Below, piece by piece: positions 44,906 through 49,907 of a stretch of DNA of 49,907 bases. The notes under the pieces were generated by a model. It worked only from the letters and a program-made list of their open reading frames with translations. It was not told where the DNA came from and did no database searches. This DNA comes from Desulfobacterales bacterium HSG17 (lineage in GTDB: Bacteria > Desulfobacterota > Desulfobacteria > Desulfobacterales > Desulfococcaceae). The DNA is taken from NCBI GenBank assembly GCA_030377945.1, contig JAUCGD010000004.1, positions 1 through 49,907 of the forward strand. Direction: 5' to 3'. Within the stretch, counting starts at the first letter, position 1; each line of letters opens with the position of its first letter. Position numbers and translations under genes: made by a program.

Positions 44906-47896
44906 CTATAATTCGGAACGTATCTGGTTATAAACCTGGTTTGACAGATAGGGATTAATGACAGACTGGAATTCTTTATCATTAATGTAACGGGCAAAAA
45001 AATCCTCGTTTTGTTCCATACGGTCTATGAACAGGCCCTCAACCTCTCTATCAAAGGTGTAATTGAAATTTTCCTGGGGATTTACCAAAGCAGCCTGATT
45101 TATTTCCGGGTTGGAAACTGCATCTTCAACAACAGCATCAATAAAAAGCTGGTCTGATTTTGTAAAATTTGTACCAAAACGGTCATTGAGCAGATCAATA
45201 AGCCTGGACAGTTCCACCTGCTCACCATGAATTGTTCCTGTTCCGGTTTCAGCAGGGCCGGATAATGGGCTTTCTGCTCCCGGTTCAAGCAGTATTGACC
45301 CTTCACTGATTTTCTGAAGACGGTAAAACTCAAGGCTTATATCTTCATCAAATTTGTATATTTCACCGGTTTCGCGTTTTGGCAGTTTTTTCACTAGAAA
45401 TCTTAGATAAGTGTAAAGCTTTTCAAGGTCAGAATCCTGGAAAGGTATGATCTGGGAAAGAAAAGCATAGAGATTTTTAAAAGCAGCAACAACCTTTCGG
45501 AATTCTTCCTGATTTTCTTTGTCAAGCTGCTTAAACCTTTCCACAGCCGGATTAATGCAGGCATACAGTTTGCTTTGATCTGCAATGCTCTGTTTTTTCT
45601 TTGGTTTGTAAAATATTTTGCAGAATTGCTCAACCTCTTGCTTGTAATATACCTGCCATGCGTCAAGGCGTGCCTGGATTTCATATAATTGCCTGGGGTC
45701 AACCTGTTCTCCTGCAATTGTATGTTCATAATAAGGTGTAAAGGATTCCAGGATTTCATCCTGATTATTAACAAAATCAAGGATAAAGGTGTCATCCTTT
45801 CCCGGATAAATCCGGTTCAGGCGCTGAAGGGTCTGAACTGCCTGGATTCCTGAAAGCCGTTTATCCACATACATGGTGTGAAGCAGTGGCTGATCAAATC
45901 CAGTCTGGTATTTTTCCGCAACAATGAGGATATGAAATTCATCAGATGCAAAGCGTTCAGGCAGTTCTTTTTCCTTTATGCCATTGTTCATTTTTACTTC
46001 TGTATATTCTTTATCAGGTATGTCAGGATCGGTCAGGGTTCCTGAAAAGGCAACAAGAACCTTGAGGTTGTAGCCTTTTTCACTGATATACCTGTCAAAT
46101 TCCTGTTTGTACCGCTTTGCATGAAGCCTGGAACCTGTCACCAGCATGGCCTTTGCTTTTCTCCCTATTTTATGGCGTGTATGTGCCTGGAAATGCTCAA
46201 TCATAACCTCGGTTTTCTGGGCAATATTATGGGGATGAAGGCTTACAAATCTTGCCAGGGCGCGGGCTGCCTTTTTTTTGTCCACTTCCGGGTCATCTTC
46301 TATGGATTTTATGAGCTGGTAATAGGTTTCATAGGTGGTGTAGTGATTTAAGACATCCAGGATAAAGTTTTCTTCAATGGCCTGACGCATGGTGTAATAG
46401 TGGAATGCAGCCGGATGCCCGTCTGCTTCGGGCTGCCCAAATACCTCCAGGGTTTTGTATTTGGGTGTGGCTGTAAATGCAAAAAAGCTGATATTGGGCT
46501 GCCTGCCCCGTTTTGCCATTGTTCTGAGGATTTCTTCTTCATGGTCAGGGAGTTCCTGTTCTTCCTGAAAAGCACGGGCAGTCTCCCGGATTTGAGCACC
46601 AGCCAGAACCCCTTTAAGCTCAATGGCGCTTTCCCCGCTCTGGGAGCTGTGGGCCTCGTCAATTATTACAGCATATTTTCTTTTTGGCAGTTCCCCTATC
46701 TTTTCAGTAACAAAAGGGAATTTCTGGAGTGTGGTAATAATAATGGGAATGCCTGAAACAAGGGCATTGGCAAGTTGTGTTGAATCTTTTTCTACCTTTT
46801 TTATCACTCCCTGTTTATGTTCAAACTGATAGACTGTGTTTTGTAACTGCTGGTCAAGTACACGGCGGTCTGTTATAATAATCACGGAATCAAAACATTT
46901 CACATTCTGTTCATTATAAAGGCTTGAAAGCCGGTGTGCCAGCCATGCAATGGAGTTGCTTTTCCCGCTTCCTGCGCTGTGCTGAATCAGGTAGTTGCGC
47001 CCGGCCCCGCTGTTTTTTGCGTCTTTTTCAAGTCTGCATACTGCATCCCATTGGTGATAACGGGGAAAGATCATGGTTTCTTTTTTCTGTTTTTTCCCGT
47101 TAACCTTTTTTTCTTTTGTTTCCAGGTGGATAAATCTTCCCAGGATGTCCATGATACAGTCTTTATGCCAGATTTTTTCCCAGAGATACGCGGTTTTATA
47201 GTTGTCCGGGTTTTCAGGATTTCCGGCCCCGCCCTGGTTTCCCAGATTAAAGGGCAGGAATATTGTATCTGCCTTTGCAAGCCTGGTGGTCATGTAAACC
47301 TGATCCGGGTCAACTGCAAAATGAACAAGTGTTCTTTTTTTAAACTGAAAGATTAAATCAGCGGGATCGCGGTCCTGTTTATACTGGGTAATGGCATCCT
47401 CAAAGGTCTGTTCTGTAAACGGGTTTTTTAGTTCTGCTGTAATCAGGGGTATGCCGTTTAAGCTGAGTACAAGATCAAGGGAGTTGTTATGGCGGTCGCT
47501 GTAATATAACTGCCGGGTTACGGTCAGGCGGTTGGCATTGTATAATTGCGAGGTTTCAGGGTTCATGGTGCTGGCCGGTGCAAAAAAAGCTGCCCTGAAT
47601 AATTTGCCAAAGCATTTAAAACCGTGGCGCAAAACCTTGAGACAGCCTTCGTGTTTTGAATCCAGGGCCTTGCAGAGATCATCAAGTAGTGTCTGTTCTG
47701 CCTTTTCCTTTTGAATATTTTGCAGATACTGCCATTTATCAGCCTGAGTATTACGGATAAAAGCCATGAAAATGGAAGGGTCAATCCCCCGCTTTTTATC
47801 AAACCATGATGAGTCGCTTTTTATGTATCCGCATTTGGTTAAGAGAAGGTTTTCTATGGCCTGTTCAAAGGTTTTTTCAGTTATGATATTTTTCAT
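44906..47896 (-). CDS. hsdR: Type I restriction enzyme R subunit
   Basis: 996 residues, the normal size. It is the ATP-driven translocase and nuclease subunit. The N-terminal nuclease domain has a PD-(D/E)XK site: Asp141, then Glu155 and Lys157 in TAELKNPF. The helicase core follows, with Walker A HSAGSGKSNS (Lys312), DEAH box IIDEAHSS (413-416), FFAFTATP, and motif VI region QTLQRLNRIYPGK. The C-terminal part binds the methylase complex. Start ATG 47896 directly follows the darG stop (TGAATG). No disruption is visible. hsdM is not in the window and presumably lies beyond the right edge. Confidence 0.95.
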   Translation of the reverse strand: MKNIITEKTFEQAIENLLLTKCGYIKSDSSWFDKKRGIDPSIFMAFIRNTQADKWQYLQNIQKEKAEQTLLDDLCKALDSKHEGCLKVLRHGFKCFGKLFRAAFFAPASTMNPETSQLYNANRLTVTRQLYYSDRHNNSLDLVLSLNGIPLITAELKNPFTEQTFEDAITQYKQDRDPADLIFQFKKRTLVHFAVDPDQVYMTTRLAKADTIFLPFNLGNQGGAGNPENPDNYKTAYLWEKIWHKDCIMDILGRFIHLETKEKKVNGKKQKKETMIFPRYHQWDAVCRLEKDAKNSGAGRNYLIQHSAGSGKSNSIAWLAHRLSSLYNEQNVKCFDSVIIITDRRVLDQQLQNTVYQFEHKQGVIKKVEKDSTQLANALVSGIPIIITTLQKFPFVTEKIGELPKRKYAVIIDEAHSSQSGESAIELKGVLAGAQIRETARAFQEEQELPDHEEEILRTMAKRGRQPNISFFAFTATPKYKTLEVFGQPEADGHPAAFHYYTMRQAIEENFILDVLNHYTTYETYYQLIKSIEDDPEVDKKKAARALARFVSLHPHNIAQKTEVMIEHFQAHTRHKIGRKAKAMLVTGSRLHAKRYKQEFDRYISEKGYNLKVLVAFSGTLTDPDIPDKEYTEVKMNNGIKEKELPERFASDEFHILIVAEKYQTGFDQPLLHTMYVDKRLSGIQAVQTLQRLNRIYPGKDDTFILDFVNNQDEILESFTPYYEHTIAGEQVDPRQLYEIQARLDAWQVYYKQEVEQFCKIFYKPKKKQSIADQSKLYACINPAVERFKQLDKENQEEFRKVVAAFKNLYAFLSQIIPFQDSDLEKLYTYLRFLVKKLPKRETGEIYKFDEDISLEFYRLQKISEGSILLEPGAESPLSGPAETGTGTIHGEQVELSRLIDLLNDRFGTNFTKSDQLFIDAVVEDAVSNPEINQAALVNPQENFNYTFDREVEGLFIDRMEQNEDFFARYINDKEFQSVINPYLSNQVYNQIRSEL

Positions 47897-48934
47897 TCAA
47901 ATCCATCCCAATTCTTTAAGTCTTTTCCATGCAATACGGATATGAGGCGGTTTAATTATTCTTTTCTTTCTGCTGTTCCAGTTTAGGACTTGAGCAACAG
48001 CTTTTTCAGGGTCTTCTTTACTTAAAGGGTCTTTTTTTTCAGCTATCCAATGAATGCTGGAGAGTAATTCCATTCCATATGGTGTTTCAAAACCTTCTAT
48101 CAATTCCTCAACCCTGAAAAGAGAATGGCGCATGGCAGGCTGGACAGATAAAAATTTATCCGCTTCCTTAACAGCACCGGGCACTAATTCTATTTCAACA
48201 TCAGGTTTTTGTGTATCACCGTATCCTCTGATGTAATGACCTTCCAGAATTTCCAGAACTTTATTCAGGTTATGGGCATATGGCCCATATAAACCGGTTT
48301 CATATTTCAGGCGCAAAGGTTCACCGGTTTCTTGCAGAAAATAAGCCAGTTTCTGAATTTCCAATAATGTCAGGCGATAAGAAAAACGTGTGTATCTCTG
48401 CATTAATTTGATAAAAAACGCTCTTGCCATTGTCATTTCAGGTCGTTTTGTTCTAACCGGCATAGAACGGGCATCTGGTGTGCCAAGAGGCTCGTAAAGA
48501 AAGACTCTAACATCCATAATGATTGAAAAATCATTTTCAATCATAAGACGAACTTCTTGCCAATCAAGTCCTCCCAATCCACATCCCAGCGGTGGAATTG
48601 CAATGGTTTTTATTTTTAAATCTATCACTTGCTTACTAAGTGAATTTAAACCGTCTTTAATATCTTCTATTTTTGATTTTCCACGCCAATGCCTTTTTGT
48701 AGGAAAATTTATAATATATTTTGGATTTACCAGGGAGTCGGTTTTAAATATAAACATCCTGCCCGGCCTTACCTCTTTTATCCGACAAGCCTTTTGATAA
48801 GCTTTAAAATTATCCGGGAAAGCTTTTTTAAATTGCAGTGCAATACCTTTTCCCATATATCCGATGCAGTTGACTGTGTTGACAATCGCTTCTGCATCAG
48901 CTTCTAAAAGATTACCCCTTACCAATTCTATCAT
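47897..48934 (-). CDS. darG: DarG-like antitoxin: DNA ADP-ribosyl glycohydrolase (macro domain)
   Basis: 345 residues. The N-terminal macro domain (about 1-155) starts MIELVRGNLLEADAEAIVNT and has the ADP-ribose loop NCIGYMGKGIALQFKKAFP and IPPLGCGLGGLDW. In DarG this domain removes ADP-ribose from DNA. The C-terminal domain (about 160-345; YGPYAHNLNKVLE, IHWIAEKKDP, HIRIAWKRLKELGWI) matches the toxin-neutralising part of DarG. It follows darT by 12 bp, with AGGAGG before the ATG. It directly abuts hsdR, so all are likely cotranscribed. Confidence 0.92.
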   Translation of the reverse strand: MIELVRGNLLEADAEAIVNTVNCIGYMGKGIALQFKKAFPDNFKAYQKACRIKEVRPGRMFIFKTDSLVNPKYIINFPTKRHWRGKSKIEDIKDGLNSLSKQVIDLKIKTIAIPPLGCGLGGLDWQEVRLMIENDFSIIMDVRVFLYEPLGTPDARSMPVRTKRPEMTMARAFFIKLMQRYTRFSYRLTLLEIQKLAYFLQETGEPLRLKYETGLYGPYAHNLNKVLEILEGHYIRGYGDTQKPDVEIELVPGAVKEADKFLSVQPAMRHSLFRVEELIEGFETPYGMELLSSIHWIAEKKDPLSKEDPEKAVAQVLNWNSRKKRIIKPPHIRIAWKRLKELGWI

Positions 48935-48946
48935 GGTACATCCTCC

Positions 48947-49591
48947 TTAATAATACCAATCCCGTCTTATATAAACCGGACGATGAAGTTCAGGCTGAAA
49001 TACCTTCATGATATTTTCTGCTCTTGACTTCATATGATTATTAATTACCCCTATTTCATGAATTAATGACCATTCACAAAATCCATACACAAGAAATTCG
49101 GCCTGTTTTCTTCTCTGCCGATCCATATCTTCCACTGTATCCCGCCAAAACCAAGTATAAACTGTTTCCCAGTCAACATTATTTAAATTGGCAAGATTGT
49201 CAAACCATTCTGTAAAAACCGCAATCCCGTGACCATCTGAAAAAACAAAATTTTTACCTGCATAATTCATTGTTTGGACAGTTGAAATAAGATAAATTAA
49301 TGATTCCTGACCGTCTTTATAGTCTGTTTCCCACCGTGTATGGAGTCTGTAAAGCATTGGAGAGCGGGGGCCGAAATAAAACGGAACATAATCATGGATG
49401 GAACCGCCCGAACTGCATGGAATCTGAGTTAATCTTCGATGTGATTGTATATCAATATTATGAATGGTTTTATATACGAATCCATCATCCGGCGTATGAT
49501 TTGGTGAGTGAATTCCGCCTCTTTGCAGGTATATTTCAAGATTATCTATATGAATAAAGCGAAAAATCCATGTGGGATTAGGAACAGGCAT
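48947..49591 (-). CDS. darT: DarT toxin: DNA ADP-ribosyltransferase
   Basis: 214 residues, the normal size. DarT transfers ADP-ribose from NAD+ to a base in single-stranded DNA, which blocks replication and acts in phage defence. Motifs: TWIFRFIHIDNLEIYLQRGG at the N-terminus, conserved Arg near 52 (HRRL), GSIHDYVPFYFGPRSPMLY, and the catalytic Glu165 in RRKQAEFLVYG. All look intact, so the toxin should be active. Start ATG 49591 has GGAGG 7 nt upstream and overlaps the end of hsdS by 14 nt. This places the toxin inside the hsd operon. Confidence 0.93.
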   Translation of the reverse strand: MPVPNPTWIFRFIHIDNLEIYLQRGGIHSPNHTPDDGFVYKTIHNIDIQSHRRLTQIPCSSGGSIHDYVPFYFGPRSPMLYRLHTRWETDYKDGQESLIYLISTVQTMNYAGKNFVFSDGHGIAVFTEWFDNLANLNNVDWETVYTWFWRDTVEDMDRQRRKQAEFLVYGFCEWSLIHEIGVINNHMKSRAENIMKVFQPELHRPVYIRRDWYY

Positions 49592-49907
49592 GATTTAGCC
49601 TCCTTTGGTACATAATCATGCCAATCATGTAATCATGAAAATCATGGTTCCGCACATCAATTTTACCGGTAACAGCAGCGGAGATCAGGGCGGTGCGGTA
49701 TTCTTTGAGACAGAATATTGATTTATAAATTCTTTCAATAATAGTGTTTATATTTAAGATGTAATCATTCAAAAAACTAATAATAATCTCTTGCTCTGAT
49801 TTTGGTGGAACTAAAAATGAAACAGACAGAAAATCACCATGATTTAAATCTGGTATGGTAGTTGTTCCTGCTAATACTATAAGATGCTCATAAACAACTG
49901 AATTTTT
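49578..49907 (-). CDS. hsdS: Type I restriction specificity subunit, C-terminal part (gene continues past right edge)
   Basis: The frame is open from 49907 down to TAA at 49578, giving the last 109 residues. HLIVLAGTTTIPDLNHGDFL then VSFLVPPKSEQEIIISFLN is the end of the second target-recognition domain and the PP-x-EQ motif that begins the spacer helix. The long helix NTIIERIYKSIFCLKEYRTALISAAVTGKIDVR is the conserved distal helix of HsdS. The rest, and probably hsdM, are outside the window. Confidence 0.88.
   Translation of the reverse strand, partial: KNSVVYEHLIVLAGTTTIPDLNHGDFLSVSFLVPPKSEQEIIISFLNDYILNINTIIERIYKSIFCLKEYRTALISAAVTGKIDVRNHDFHDYMIGMIMYQRRLNHACS

Overview
The window looks like a chromosomal segment of a sulfate-reducing deltaproteobacterium (Desulfobacterota, probably Desulfobacterales; a Desulfonema-like organism would fit). 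This is an inference. It rests on the gene mix: a four-gene futalosine menaquinone cluster, GlnE, sigma-54-type two-component regulation, a hybrid kinase, tandem Uma2 nucleases, giant Ig/GEVED/TSP3-type surface proteins with CFI-type C-termini, and AT-rich DNA with many short palindromic repeats. I saw no rRNA or tRNA gene and no CRISPR array.

Layout. (1) 3-22350, plus strand: two giant paralogous secreted proteins in tandem. The first enters from the left edge, so its N-terminus lies outside. Each carries Ig-like repeats, a cadherin-like domain, six ~120-residue repeats, a HYR domain, a GEVED domain, three InlB-type repeats, a long Ca-binding (TSP3-like) array, a conserved C-terminal module and a CFI-type tail. 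A 123-bp palindromic repeat array separates them, and a perfect 31-bp inverted repeat follows the second. (2) 22612-25512: glnE. (3) 25513-28436: a scrap region with stem-loops, a 55-aa orphan ORF, remnants of a periplasmic binding protein and an IS701-like transposase, and a decayed recD. (4) 28485-30189, minus: two Uma2-family nuclease paralogs. (5) 30298-40371: a signalling block of histidine kinase, NtrC-type regulator, single-domain response regulator, large chemoreceptor and hybrid kinase. The hybrid kinase is interrupted by an in-frame TGA. The block is bracketed by an almost identical 28-nt direct repeat. (6) 40469-44720, minus: mqnE-mqnC-aminofutalosine deaminase-mqnA. (7) 44906-49907, minus: a type I restriction locus (partial hsdS, hsdR) with a DarT/DarG DNA ADP-ribosylation toxin-antitoxin pair between hsdS and hsdR.

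How the genes work together. The giant proteins are probably exported, calcium-stabilised adhesins or matrix proteins. The kinase/NtrC pair is translationally coupled, and a sigma-54-like promoter sits upstream of the response regulator-chemoreceptor pair, so the NtrC-type protein may control it. The mqn genes turn chorismate into the 1,4-dihydroxy-6-naphthoate precursor of menaquinone. The right edge is a defence locus combining restriction with an abortive-infection type toxin. The most interesting points are the DarTG insertion in the hsd operon, the repeat array that sits where the first giant lost its C-terminal membrane segment, the direct repeats around the signalling block, and the TGA in the hybrid kinase.
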